From Alitta virens (taxonomy: Eukaryota; Annelida; Polychaeta; Phyllodocida; Nereididae): a stretch of 64,000 nt of DNA. The stretch is from contig OW028573.1 in NCBI GenBank assembly GCA_932294295.1, forward strand, positions 55,268,829 through 55,332,828, written 5' to 3'. The position numbers and the translations under genes are program-made. Each line of letters begins with the position of its first letter. Position 1 is the stretch's first letter. The notes under the pieces are model-generated. The model did not search any database. It was given only the letters and a program-made list of their open reading frames with translations, and was not told where the DNA came from. This document shows positions 1-12,745 of the stretch, piece after piece.

Positions 1-2254
1 CAGCGAGCTAGCGGGCAGGCGGTTTCGTGTGGCAAACTCTATTTTATGAACAATTGTACATGGATATAATTTGGCATTTAATTAATATTTATAGCCTACT
101 TGCACCATTTGATTGTCGGGGTTTCATATCCATGAATAATATGAAGTTATAGTAATAAGGGAAAATGGGGAAAATACTTATTATTTTCCAAACCTACATA
201 TCTCACCCAGCTACTACATGCGTGAGATTTCGCTATAAATGTCTAAATCTTTGACTTTCAATAATATTTAATGACATTATTTTATTTATTATTTCATTAT
301 AATAGAAAATATGAGAAAACTAAATTCAAAATTGTGTTATTTGCTACTTTCCCTGATAAGATAAGATTTGTGGTGGGTGGATTGGGGTTTTAAGTCCTGT
401 ATTTCTTTGGGCTAATGACAGTCACTAGTTCAGGTAACAAAGAAAGATTTATTAATATATGTTTACCTTATTTTATGGATATCTACTCACTTTTTAACCA
501 CGAACAAAACCTTTTGTCTTGATTCTTTGACACTCGTTGGAGATGATTTATAATTTAACCTTGGATAACCTGATATTTCCTCATTGGTTTAGTTTCTCCT
601 TTGATTCATGTCAAATCTCGACTGACTAAAACACCAAGTAAATTTCAGATTTGATGAAGATCAATCTGAACAGCTGTCGTGATGAATTATAATTTTGTAG
701 GAATTATAATGAGAACCCTGAATGGCAGGCCATGCCTAATTCAAATCCCATGTTTGAAGCAATTAAATAAATCCTGTCTGACATTTTCATGCAGATTACC
801 AAGTGTTTTGCTTTTTTGGTGGGATTAACGTAATTACAAATGGAAGCTTAGGAAGAAAAATTAAGTATGGATGGGTAGGGTTAAGCTAATTTAGTCACCT
901 GAAATGCCTCTGGATGTTTGCCAACAGGAGCTGTTCGTGTTCATTGGGACACATATCCTTTGGACGCTACTAACCCTGGGGTCACCTGATGTTATTTTAA
1001 GCTGGTGCCTTCAATCGAAAGCCATTTAGACTAGACACAAATTGAACAATTGAACAACCTGAGCCTCATAGTCTGTATTTATTACACCATCAGTACAATA
1101 GTCTGGCAATATACCTTGTCTGAGTTACTGTACTGCAGTGGAACATCCAATATTTTGAAATACATGCACGAGTGGGCAGTAATCTGGTTATATAGCCTAC
1201 GATGATGGTTGTACTACTATTTATATACTCTTTATTCACAATTTGTTTAAATATTGTACAATTAAAAGCAGAAACAAAGTAAAAACAAATAGAGCGCCAG
1301 GCTAATTGTCACAAATGTCACTTAAGAATCCTTTCATCAGATGCTGTAGTATCACATTCCAATTCCGTATATCCATCTCTTAGACTTATTAATTCTTTTA
1401 ATGTGTGTGCGTCACACTCTTCTTGAATTGATATTTTTTGTTTACATTGTAATAGTGGAACATCCCAAAAATGAAGACCAATTTGTTTGCTTTCAAATCA
1501 ATATGCTGTGTACTGAAACTGTCTAGAATCACATAGGCCTAAATAGTCTAAATGTTCAAGTGAATAGTCTAAATTTTCAGATAAATAATAAATAGTCTAG
1601 ATTTTTTATGAAGTTCACCTAATATTTCGACGGTTTATGTTCCCTTCTATGACATAGTGTGCATTCTTTGCCATATACGTTTAGTAGCAAATAGACAGTA
1701 CAAGAATATATCATCATTAGCTAGGACAGAAACAAAACTATAGAACTCCGGAGAAAATACAGGAATCAGCCTGACGCCAATCTGTAGAAATAATCACCCC
1801 CTTCTTCTTCTATTTTAAATCGAAAATTATTGACGAATTTTATGTTATTTGATAATTATATACCCTTATAATATAATGTAAAATATTACTTTAATTTAAA
1901 AATTATTTGGGGTTGCCCTTGATAGCGGAGGTCAACTTCCTTAGAGGCTCTGTAACTGTTTAGTGATGACTGCACTTGTACTTTAACTAATACTAAGGCT
2001 CCTGACTGCTCTAACTGGCTTTTCATCTCAAGAGGGAGCTATGTCCTTTGCAGCAGCCAATCAGAATGTAGCTGAATATATTAGGAAATGCCCTAAGCGG
2101 CTGGCCATGTAGAGGCCGTTTTACAAAACAGATTACAACTACCTGGATTTTCAGCATATGGTTCTCAAAAACAATAATAACAAAATTTAAAAGTTTGTGA
2201 AAGTTACAAACTTGATGGCAATATTTTTTGCCTAATAGCCTATTGAAATATAGC
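1..2254. other. AT-rich non-coding flank
   Basis: No ORF with protein-like composition and no repeat that I could pair with another part of the window. Only short chance ORFs are present. Confidence 0.5.
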
Positions 2255-2560
2255 CTGGCAGCAGTCCTGTAATTGTTCGTGGTATTTTGCAACAGGTTGA
2301 ATTAATATTGTCTTGACATTATACACGCATCAGTGCCAATTATCAGCAATTTCACATCATTGAAAATGAGTAATAATTAGGTTTTATCGGGGATTACTAA
2401 AGTCATTCAGTAATAATATTAAAACATTTTAAGAAGCAGAAATTGATATTGGGGATTCACTGCATGAAAATTATGATTGTGGAAAAAAAACAGCATGTTG
2501 TCAATATTAGTAATAGTGTGTGCACTCATTATTTTTCAGTATAAAGAAATCTAAGTAGAT
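2255..2560 (+). repeat. Dispersed repeat, copy 1
   Basis: This stretch shares two blocks with 16010-16560. The first runs from 'ctggcagcagtcctgt' through 'tggtattttgcaacagg' to 'tatacacgcat'. The second includes 'atgattgtgga' and 'gttagtaatagt.tgtgca' type sequence. The copies are diverged and differ in the length between the blocks. No coding capacity and no terminal inverted repeat is evident, so the class is unknown. Confidence 0.5.
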
Positions 2561-4505
2561 AGGAAGGCTGTAAAACTGCATGCACATAGAATCCCACGAA
2601 AAATATAAGGACTGCTGCATGGCCCTCATTCTGCGAACTCTGACGCAAATGAGGGTCATGCTTGCTTGGCTAATTGAAATAGCATATCAATTAGTTGTGT
2701 GTGCATTAAGTACACTCAATTCTTAACAAATATTGCTCATTTTGGTTACTTAATTGGCTTGAAGCTGACAGCACACAGTGCCAATCAGGAAGCGCCATCA
2801 TGTGTGTAGATGTTGAAATATGGAAATTAACTGCCACTAGAGATGAGAATTAAACATTCCCAGTGAACAGGCCAGGAATTCCCCTGAAAACAAGTGTGAA
2901 ATACCCATAAATAATGGAAGTTATCATTTAGAATAAGAAGGAAAATTACTTTTGTGTATGATATTGTCATTTTTGAGATGTAACATGATGTTTTTGACTG
3001 AAACTGGCCCCATCCTTGAAGGCAGTTGTGCAGAGGTAGTAAAGGCAGTTTTTAATTGCCATGTATCGAAAGGTTTGTGCATGCCTTTATGTTATTATCA
3101 TAATAATAATTACGTAGAACCGCTCTTCAATTTTCAGTTGATTCCGAGAACATGTAAACGCCCATCTGGCATAATGATCTTAATCAAAACAGTGTAGCAG
3201 TTAACAGTTTGTTTGACTAAATCCAGTATAATGTTTGCTGTTTCTGATCTGCAATAGTGTTGCAGATTACAGATTGACCAATCAGTGGCTGTGTAACTAT
3301 CATGAAAGACGATTCTACTTATTTATTGCAATGATGATAAAGACATCTGAAAATAGTACAGTAAAACCTGTAAAAATCCATCAACAACTGCAATTTGTTA
3401 GACTGACCCTTCATGGTAGGTTTGGTTGCACAGTATCAGTTGTTTTGGCAATTAAGCACCACCTAAGGATTGTATTGGACAATTTTCTGTAACCACTACT
3501 ACATAAATTTGATTATGACACCTGTATCATCAAAGTCAATTAGCTGTAATTTGAGTGAGTTGTTACCTAATGTGGTTATGGCTGCCGATTTGGCTCAGTA
3601 TAGAAGCTATGTTATTTAATAAACTGTCTGGCTGGCTCCATAGTAACAGATTTGCTGTTTCTGAGGTCACAAGTTCAATGTATAATATCATACACGACTT
3701 CTCAAAAGTTTTCTTATCCATTTAGACAGAGGAGCACATCAGAATACCTGTTATAGAACTATTTCTTATTTTCTACCTAAAAGCTAACGAAGAAATGCTG
3801 CTGCACTTAGGTCCATTTGTAAAATTAATTTCTCAATCTCCTGCACGACTGCATTTGCAATACTTCAGTCTGAATTTTGTTATAGTTAATAATGGATTCA
3901 TTTCTTATTTGCATAAGAGCAACATTATCTGAGAAAGGTGCACATTAAAAGGCTAAAAAAAAAGAAGAGAAGAATCCATCTACGATGTACGTGTCTGACG
4001 ATGGTTTCTCTATTCCATGAAATTACCAAGTGAAATATACAGGGGCCCTTTGGTACATTTTTTACATTTGATTAAATGTCTCCCATAAGTTTGATACTCA
4101 GTGATATAGCCTTATATGCGTGCAACAGTTCTGCAGCAGCAAAACATGGTTATTGTAATTCATCATCTGAGGCAGCTTGATCTGAAGAATTATCACAAGG
4201 ATCTCCAGGCATGGGGTACAGTGGGAAGTTGAAAACAACTGTTACTCACACAAAGACAATTATAAGATCAGTGATATCCTATCAGACTAGATGCACCCCA
4301 TTTGAATTTTTTTGACACTTTTTAATTTGACCAAAAAAGGTTTGTCTTTTTTTTTCTTCAAATAATATAGATCAAACATTTTGTAAACTCTCATAATGAA
4401 ATACCAAAAACCCCTGACACAATTTCTCAATTACATTGAAATAGGTTAAGACTGTAAAGAATAGCTTGGCACTTGATGAAAAATGAATCACCTTTCTGGA
4501 TGCGT
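2561..4505. other. Non-coding stretch
   Basis: Short ORFs at 2952-3197 and 3235-3492 have no recognisable domain and look like chance. A weak tRNA-like promoter pattern near 3590-3690 is reported as a finding. Nothing else is supported. Confidence 0.45.
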
Positions 4506-4519
4506 ACATTTAGCCAATA
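4506..4519. repeat. Target-site duplication of SINE, left
   Basis: The 14-bp sequence acatttagccaata occurs here and again, identical, at 4772-4785. This is the length and type of duplication made by LINE-type target-primed insertion. Confidence 0.8.
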
Positions 4520-4771
4520 GCCCTCGAAGGTCCTGGGCCTCAACGCGGCGAGGGTGGAAACACTTGGGGTGAAGTCCTCTATCCCCAGTGGCTAAAACAG
4601 GACAGTGCGCATTGCACAAGCTGCTCCAGCTATCCAACGCAAACAATTATTGATTTTTTACATGCTTCTGGTTTCTACTACCAACTATAGATAATCAATC
4701 TTACCCTAGGGAGCCTCTACATAGCCCACTCAGGTGCTGATGAGGCGTTAAGCAATAACACTAACTAACTA
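4520..4771 (+). mobile_element. SINE-like retroposon with (CTAA)n tail
   Basis: A 252-bp non-coding insert lies exactly between two identical 14-bp direct repeats (4506-4519 and 4772-4785). Its 3' end is a short run of ctaa/acta units, and the body is more GC-rich than the surroundings. Perfect duplications plus a simple-repeat tail are the hallmark of SINE or truncated LINE retroposition. I do not see a clear tRNA-type A or B box, so it may be 5' truncated or a LINE 3' fragment. Confidence 0.7.
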
Positions 4772-4785
4772 ACATTTAGCCAATA
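4772..4785. repeat. Target-site duplication of SINE, right
   Basis: Identical to 4506-4519; it borders the (CTAA)n tail. Confidence 0.8.
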
Positions 4786-6759
4786 AAAACTGTCAAACCA
4801 TGAACTCACTGCCTGGTTTATTTTTAACCAATTTCAAATGCCTTTGAAGACATGATTATGTATAAAGTGCCTTCTCTAGTGACTCCATGGTCTGACACAC
4901 AGCCTTCCCTTGCATACCACATCAAACCTGATGTCCGAATGTACCCCATGTCCCAAAGCTCCTCCTCTCCCCTTTGCAGAATTTTGGTGGTGCTTTTTAT
5001 TTACGATTTCAAATAGGGAATATAAATAAAGTCTTCGATTCTTTATTGGGTGAAATAAATTTGGGGTTTAATTCAAATGTCAGGAAAAGCCTTCAGCTCC
5101 ATTAATGTCCATTTAATGTAAAATCAGTTATCTTGCACGAAACCAATGGGTAAAATGTGGGTTCTGTACTTCCTGATCTTGGCGTGCTTTTAATTATAAA
5201 AAGTTTAATAAGTGCATTGCATTAAGGCATTTAATTTAGAAGCACAATTCCTCGGATAATCACCGTAAAGTGACAGCTTAACAAAGCCAAAACAATGATT
5301 AATTGGCCTAAAGAAGACAAATGGCCCTGCCATTTTAACCTGTAGCACAATTACATCCAGGACGTTAATGATGCATCAATTAAAACTAAGTATTTTCCCA
5401 CACATGGTGAGTTTCTTAATGTTTGACTTCCAATAGTTCATCATATCATTCTAATACGGTGTATAATATGTGTTCAAAGTTCTGATAAAGATGGAAATTC
5501 AAACCATGGTGAAACCAACTGAGTTTTTCACATTTCCATGCGATTCAAGAATCAGGCATTGAAATGTTTTTCTGCAGCTTTTCCAGCCTGTTACTGGACA
5601 ATATATGATAAGCAGAAATAAGCCATTTTATACATTTTCAACTTTCAATCGTATCTTGCATATATATTCTTATCTCATTTAAAGTTTCTTATCTTGTTAC
5701 TATAAGGCTACATTGCAACCGGCATACTTCCAAACTTGTGCAGGGCTCCCATAATAGTCACAATGGCTGCCAAACCACTAGATTTCACATTGTCAGATAT
5801 GTGTTGGGTTTGAGTGCCCAATTTTTCAGGAATCACTCAATGGAGTCAATGCGCAGTGACAAAAATATACCCAGTTGAAATAAACAACAAGAGACAATTT
5901 TATCAAAAATAATAGTGACAAATGCTAAAATTTTATAATATTAGTTATACTAAAGTGCCAGAAGCAGGCTGGAGCAATCTCTGATGAACAAATCCTTTTG
6001 TATTTGTAACTTTCATACATACGTGCATGAGCATAATTTAAAGCAGTTGCATGAAGGTTTTGAGGGAAAAGGTACTTTTGTTCCCCCTTCTAAGTATTAC
6101 CAGGTTTGGGGGGAGAAATCCTAAGCCAAAGATGATAAAATGCGTCGTGTACCTTTTAATTCCTGGGAATGACGATCTGGAAATCATTGCCCATCGAAAG
6201 CCTGAAGTCCAAACAATACAATGTGCATTGCTATAAGGTTATTTATTTTTGTTAGGTAAATTTAGAAATAGAATACAACATCAATTGGTTTTCTCAATGC
6301 TGAAAGCTACTGAGACCAATTTAACATGTTTGAGATCAATTTAATATGTTTGAGACCAACTTAACGTAAGCTTGGCCCCAATTTAACGCAGATATGCCTC
6401 TAACCAGATATTTACGGTATTATGCAATACAGGTTAAAATAAACATCACACATCACACAAAAACCTCTCATGTTGTATATGAAACCAGACACATGTAAAT
6501 TTTGAAATGTGGAATATTGTGTTGATTTTGAAATGTGAAATTTTCCTGTTTTGTCAAAATTACGTTGAATGTTAAGATTTTTCAGAAATTGCTTGTTGCC
6601 TGAGGTTGAGTTTGTGTCAATTTTTTAATAAATGTTCATTATATATGACAGCGATCCAAACATGTGAAAACTTCTGTGATTTAAAAGCTTCACTATAAGA
6701 ATTTAAAAATATCAAACATATCTTTCAAAGATTAATTAAATTTTCTGCATGCATTACGA
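4786..6759. other. Non-coding stretch
   Basis: AT-rich, with no supported gene. The short ORF at 6051-6236 has no recognisable features. Confidence 0.45.
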
Positions 6760-7516
6760 GAAAATTAATTGCTGTCAAAGAGAGTATTAGGTAAAACAGG
6801 TAAGATGACAACGCTCATTAATAACTAGATCCTGCAGAATTTGAGATACAGCTAGCAGCTGCTCGTCTTGGTGTCATGTCTTAACAGACAAAAGGGTAGC
6901 TAATGTTAGATAAGCCATTTGTGAAATTCCATTTGACAGTTTGGAAGAGTTATTGAAGTTTTAAGTTTTGTGAAGCACCAGTAATTTAGATTTTTAATGA
7001 GCGTTGTCATCTTACCTGTTTTACCTAATACTCTCTTTGACAGCAATTAATTTTCATGTTTTAGTGACAAGGACACACTGCCTTGTTTGCAAGTTTCACA
7101 CAACTACTACTATAGTAAAAAGATGGATGAGGTGTTAATTTTTGTTGACAGTTTTCTGTTTGTTGACAGTTTTCTGACAGAAAACTGTCAACAAAAATTA
7201 ACACCTCATCCATCTTTTTACTATAGTAGTAGTTGTGTGAAACTTGCAAACAAGACAGTGTGTCCTTGTCACTAAAACATGAAAATTAATTGCTGTCAAA
7301 GAGAGTATTAGGTAAAACAGGTAAGATGACAACGCTCATTAATAACTAGATCCTGCAGAATTTGAGATACAGCTAGTACCTGCCCGTCTTGGTGTCATGT
7401 CTTAACAGACAAAAGGGCAGCTCATGTTAGATAAGCCATTTGTGAAATTCCATTTGACAGTTTGGAAGAGTTATTGAAGTTTTAAGTTTTGTGAAACACC
7501 AGTAATTTAGATTTTT
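6760..7516. repeat. Fold-back repeat: nested inverted and direct copies
   Basis: A 236-bp unit occurs as a direct repeat at 6760-6995 and 7281-7516. Between them is a long palindrome with left arm 6996-7175, spacer 7176-7178 and right arm 7179-7340. The arms match over 162 bp with about one mismatch, and the left arm has one extra 18-bp duplication. The first 60 bp of the unit therefore occurs three times: 6760-6819 (+), 6996-7055 (-) and 7281-7340 (+). This makes 6760-7055 look like a MITE with 60-bp terminal inverted repeats, followed by an inverted partial copy. There is no coding capacity; the matching 62-aa ORFs on both strands are a consequence of the palindrome. Confidence 0.85.
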
Positions 7517-9199
7517 CCAAAAAGATAAAATTGGTATTTCAAATAAATTGTGTTTCTTTTTCGTTATGAAATCAATAATGCTATGGCATAGGGACAAGCC
7601 AAAGAAAACTAAAATTTGTTTTTTTTTGCATGATTTTTATTAGAGTGAACGGTCTGACTATGTCTGCAAATAAGCACCATTCAATTCTATCACTGACTAC
7701 ACTCTAAGCATGCTACTCTACATAACATTCACCAACAATAGTTAAAAGGGGATTCAGTTAGTCAGGGCGATTTTTCTGGTATTATATATAGGTCACGCAG
7801 TCAGCGAGCTTAAAATATTTTATTGTACACTAAACCGAAATCATATCAGAAATTAAATAATTTTGTTTAGGTTTCACAAATGCATTTGCAGCACAAAGGC
7901 TACAACCACAAAACCCAAAGAAAAACAAAAACCGAAGCAACGAACTACGGGGCAATTTTCAGATTCAACATGACAAACGGTATATAATAAAGATACCAGA
8001 AAATAAACTCATATACCACGTATACAAAATTCTGCAGTAATCAAGTTGATAGACGTTGATCCTGCATCCAATAAAAATAAAGATTATGGGAGTGATAGAC
8101 ATTTGGAAAATTCTGTGTTTAGAGAATAAATACCTCACCCATAAATTGAACCTATTCTACATGGCAGGCAAACATGGGGAATTTGATTAAATGTGCGAAC
8201 TGCATCAAGTTTTGATTATGTTTGTTTTAAGAGTGTCTCCCTGATCATATGATGAAATTCATTATTATAATTAGAGAGTGCGGGAGTTGTTCTGTCTCAG
8301 TGTTACTGATCTGAAGCTTGCTCAGTTTACATGACGAGCAGTCTATGATGTAATGATGAGATGACAAGGCTAGGAGTCTGCATCATTACACATTTAATCG
8401 ATAGGTAGGGTTTTTATCTGCCTCAACACAAACACTGAGTGCTCAACAGGTTTCAAAAAACGTTTCAATCTTCAGCAGAGTTGGCCAGGGTCTTAACCAC
8501 CCACTAAATTACTCAGTGGTTATGAAATTCTGCCCATGTGAAATGTAACTTAGAAAGTCACAAATTTCACATATTATGTAAAAGTTAAAAAAAAAAGGGA
8601 AGTTAACTCAGTAATTCAGAAGGAATTAGAAGATAGAAAATGTCGGCTTACATACAAAGTATATTAAAGTTTTTTTAAATATTGAGTGTTGAATATAGTG
8701 CCCAAAAAATACATGTATATAACAGTAACCACTGCTCTATGCGCCATAGTTGTCCTTGACTGTCCAATCTCCAGAAGGTTTATAATTATAATGAAAACTC
8801 AGAACGAGTCTGAAGTAATATGCAACAGTTTATTTGCTCATAATGATTGCAACTTACAGACGAAATTAATCAAATTGAAAGTTTAACAGCATATATTAAA
8901 TATGTAAAAGTATTATTGAAAGATAATTACCATAGCAGCTTTGAGATAAACTTGGAGGGTACTGCTGCTACTGCATGGTTGAACTACTTTGTCAGTTTAA
9001 TAATGATACATCAGACCCTCCAGTTGCTAATATTTTCTCAACTTATACAATGACGAAATCCAGATGGTGCCCTTCCCATGATGTAAGACACATCTCACTA
9101 TGAGGTGACACCCTGTCATCCTATCTGGCGCTTAATTGCAAGAAGATAATTAATTTAGAGCTGTCTGAAAGTTTCTGGTTTATACAATATTTGAGCAAT
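7517..9199. other. Non-coding stretch
   Basis: No supported gene or paired repeat; short AT-rich chance ORFs only. Confidence 0.45.
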
Positions 9200-9550
9200 C
9201 AAATCAGAAAAATATGTTAAATGTATAATACCCGAGAGCTTTCAAATGTTTGATTTTTTCTATGATACTTCCAAGTGCTCTACCACCAGCATTTGACAAG
9301 AATTTTGCAGTATTGTTATAATCCAAATTTTCATAAACTAGTATACCCAGATATTTATAAAATCCAACAGTTTCCAGCTCAATATGTCCATACATAAATT
9401 CATATTGAGTTCTGCGTTGTCTTTTAGGTCTAAAATGCATAGTTTTTGTTTTCTCAACATTTACTTTCATAACCCATGTCTGACACCACTGATTCAAGTA
9501 ATTTATCATGTATTGCAGGTCAGTTTCATTATTATAGTTACGAAGCAATC
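9200..9550 (-). mobile_element. LINE reverse transcriptase fragment
   Basis: The minus strand encodes a segment typical of the palm/thumb of a non-LTR reverse transcriptase. It has a leader helix (DLQYMINYLNQWC), then a VNVEKTKTMHF motif, then FYKYLGILV. These correspond to the 'N..KT..m.f' and 'KYLG' motifs downstream of the catalytic site in jockey/CR1-like elements. The catalytic core itself is missing, so this is a truncated dead copy. The ORF continues upstream to about 9728 without recognisable RT sequence. Confidence 0.7.
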
Positions 9551-10440
9551 GAATAAAAGATCCAAGTGTCTTTGCTAGTGAGGAATCCAAACCTAGAGGC
9601 CCTGTCCTTATTGTCCGATGAGACGAAATGTTCCAGTCCTGCCCAACTGAGCTCACTGCATCTGCATGCCACGTCACCAATTGTTGGTTACTGGAGACCA
9701 AGTTTTGTAACAAACTGACCTCTGACACTTATCATTGCCTAACCAGCGTATGTTTCTTGGCCTAATTAGGAAACCCGTACTAGCTGGCTTAATGATCAAC
9801 AGAATTGCACTGTACCACTTAAGACAATAACCCTGAATGAAGCCATCGACGGCGTCCTAGAAACGAGTCTCTGGCATTAGATTTTAATTTTTTTTATTCA
9901 AGGACAGTCGGTTCACTGAATAAATCTAATGGAGGTCAAATAATAGTTAGCAAGACAAGAACTCGATGTGTGATTGATGAGCAAAAGGAAAGTAGGTCAT
10001 GGAGAGATTGATTAATTACGTCCATTATATATTAGCACGCAATACACCAAGTGCTGAATAAATAGTCCCATAATGGTGTTCTTTTTAAGGCCAATGAATT
10101 TCAATTTCTGAAATTGATGCAAAATTTCACAAATTTACGTTTTAAAGAGAGAATTGTAGTATCTCAGATCACTTTATAATAGTGAAACCGCATTGCCAGT
10201 GAAAGTAATTAATTTCATTGTGGGTTATAGGACGACTTAATTGGTATTAAAATGAATCCATGATGGCAGTTGTTATTTCAGTTAATAAATATATAAATTT
10301 TCTTTCGAAGGTCTTCCCAGTGCTCTGCTACCAAATTAACTTTATTGTTTCCGTTGACACGAATCAACAGCAATGTGAAAACAGGCCAGGTCAAGGAGAT
10401 ACCGTTCATAACAAATTAATTAATGTTAATAATTTAATAA
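9551..10440. other. Non-coding stretch
   Basis: No supported gene. Upstream continuation of the minus-strand ORF to 9728 has no recognisable domain. Confidence 0.4.
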
Positions 10441-10443
10441 TGT

Positions 10444-10725
10444 CATTAATTAATTAATTAATGTCTATGTATTTGTATAGCGCCTGTTTCAGAATTGAAT
10501 TCTGCTCACCGGCGCTTGGCATTGAGTATGGAATCAGGGATAATTCTGAGTTGGTATCTTGCTATCAGAGTTTGGCATCAGAGTTTGGTATCAGTTTTTG
10601 GTATCAGTGTTTGATATCAGAGTTTGGCTTGGCAGCAGAGTTTGGTATCTCAGTTGACAGCCGGAGTTGGTTTCGAACCCACCTCCTAAATGCCAGTGGC
10701 TTAGCAGACCAGTGCTCTAAAAATG
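10444..10725 (-). mobile_element. tRNA-Ser-like SINE
   Basis: Read on the minus strand, 10725 to about 10668 resembles the 3' two thirds of a tRNA-Ser(GCT). It has an anticodon-arm-like 'ctggtctgctaagccac', a short variable arm and a B box 'ggtgggttcgaaacc'. A body with imperfect tandem units of the type gataccaaactct (10550-10660) follows. The 3' tail 'gcgctatacaaatacat' then leads into attaa repeats. The tail closely resembles that of the adjacent LINE at 11490-11545. The tRNA head lacks the A-box half, so it is 5' truncated. Confidence 0.6.
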
Positions 10726-11566
10726 GAAAAATGTATCAATGACATCAAAACTTTTCTCAACAAAAACAAACTCTGCAATAATAGTGAGAAAACAGAATTT
10801 TTGATGATTGGCACTCCACAACAGTTGAAAAATCTTAGAATAAAATCAATTTAAGGTAAAAATGCACCCATAGGTGCAGTTGCTGAAGTTAGATCCTTGG
10901 TGGTAATTCTTGACAATCACATGAAATCAGGTCAACAAAATGTTCCGTAACGCATACTATAACATCAGGAATATTTCAAAAATCATCAACTGTCTAAATA
11001 AAGATGATACCAAGACACTAGTCAACTCACAAGTAACACTCCGCATCTGGATTACGGCAATAGTCTCCTCTCTGGAATGGCTAAGAAGCTTGAAAATAAA
11101 CTTCAAGTAGCTCAAAATTCTGCTGTCAGACTTATCCTTAGGATTAGAAAATTTGACAATATTACCCCTAACAGAAGAGATCTTACCCTGGCTCCGAATC
11201 CCTGCCAGAATCCCATTTAAAATCCTAACTACTGTCTGAATAATCAAGCACCGAGTTACTTAAAAAGGCTAATTCAACTAAGACATAACACTCACAATCT
11301 GAGAAACAGATTCTGCCTAAATATACCGGATGCGAGTAACCAAACCAACTTAGCTGACAGAGCATTCTGTAGAACTGCAGCCATACTGTGGAACAACCTA
11401 CCAGATGAATTAAAATGTAAGGCTACCCTGGATAGTTTAAAAAAAGGACTCAAAACCTATCTATTCCGGAAATGTTACGAATAAAATTTTCACATAAGCG
11501 CTGGAGAGCAATTTCATTGAATTTTAGCACTATACAAGTAACCTATTATCATTATTATCATTATTA
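10726..11566 (+). mobile_element. CR1/L2-like LINE 3' fragment
   Basis: Degenerate translation on the plus strand gives the C-terminal part of a non-LTR RT with several stops and frame changes. It opens with a 'KTEFLMIGTP' type segment near 10790-10820. It then gives 'NKLQVAQNSAVRL' near 11095-11135 and a C-terminal 'LWNNLPDELK..' pattern near 11385-11415. It ends in a tail with agcactatacaag followed by (attatc)n microsatellite. Broken and non-functional. Confidence 0.75.
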
Positions 11567-11744
11567 AAGTTACAGAGCAAATGCTGATTCTGACACCGGT
11601 TGTTACTGGTAATGTGCCTGATGAGATTGCCACTCTCTTGTCAGACCAAGAGTAGCTGCCATATTGGAATATATCTTATGTCCACTCCATCGATAATGTA
11701 TTGTGCCCGAAGTAATACTAGTACACAAGGCCTCAGTCCATATA
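11567..11744. other. Short spacer between LINE fragments
   Basis: No feature seen. Confidence 0.4.
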
Positions 11745-12745
11745 ATGGTTTAAATCAAACAAATTGTCATTAAATGAAAATAAAACTAAAGCCATGCTGT
11801 TCCATCCATTACAAATTGGGGGCACACAAATATAATTTGTTGACGAATTTAAGTTTCTAGGAATAATATTAGATAAACACTTAACGTGGAAGCCTCATCA
11901 AATATCCAAAAGAAGTAGCCAAGGCAAATGGAATTTTGCCCTACCTTACTTATGCGATAATAGTCTGGGGTTCTGTGTCTGAGCGACTGTTCAAGCTACA
12001 AAAGTGTTCTGTTCCTCTTTTATAGTATCTCTCCCTCCTCAAGTTAAGTGAAATGTATCTAGTACAGCAGTACAAATTTATATACAAGTTAGAAAATCAA
12101 ATGTTACCGATGTATTTCATGTCCTCACTGTTTGTCAGAAATAGTGAAGTACATAATTATAATACAAGACATGCTAGAGACTATATGACACCTGTAAGTA
12201 GACATGCCTTCGTAAAAAATAGTATTCGGTTCCGCATTCCGTATATTTATAATCACATCCCATTTTGCATAAAAGAAAAATTTGATACGCACAGTCTTCC
12301 TGGCTTCACTAAATATATTAAATACTTTCTATTAGACACATATAAGTCTGATTGTGATATACAAAATTGCTACATCTGCCACAATAATCAATATAATAAA
12401 TAGTATGCCATAGAACTTATGGCCCAGCAACGAAGTTGGGGGCATAAAGCTCTTATAAAATTATTGCTCTTTTGTTGCCTCGTCGCAGGAGTACTGCTGT
12501 CCCGAAAGGACACAATGTCATACCTTTTCTTTTTCATCATCATCCTACCAAATCAAGGTCACATTCATCTAAATATATGTATACCTATCAAGCATCATCA
12601 TCAGTATTACCATGTATCATCATTAGTGTATCATGTGTCTCTCTGTAACTCCTGGGGTGGCATCATGCAAGCAACAAAATGTGTCTTTATGATGCCACCC
12701 CACTTATTGTAACTATTTTTGATATAATAATAGGTGAATAAAATT
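11745..12745 (+). mobile_element. Non-LTR retrotransposon 3' fragment
   Basis: The plus strand encodes a broken RT segment: an 'LSLNENKTKAMLF' motif near 11765-11805 and a 'FKFLGIILDKHLTW' motif near 11845-11890. An open C-terminal region follows at 12053-12403 with 'HNYNTRHA', a motif common at the end of jockey-type RT proteins. About 340 bp of 3' UTR follow, ending in AATAAA (12737-12742). Frame breaks near 11830-12040 make it non-functional. It is a different family from the LINE at 10726-11566. Confidence 0.75.
12654..12701. repeat. 13-bp inverted repeat in LINE 3' UTR
   Basis: GGGGTGGCATCAT (12654-12666) is exactly complementary to ATGATGCCACCCC (12689-12701), with a 22-nt loop. It could form a stem in the retrotransposon RNA just before its poly(A) signal. 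Confidence 0.8.

Noticed and set aside
7061..7275. Two nearly identical 62-aa ORFs on opposite strands
   Set aside because: Direct consequence of the palindrome at 6996-7340.
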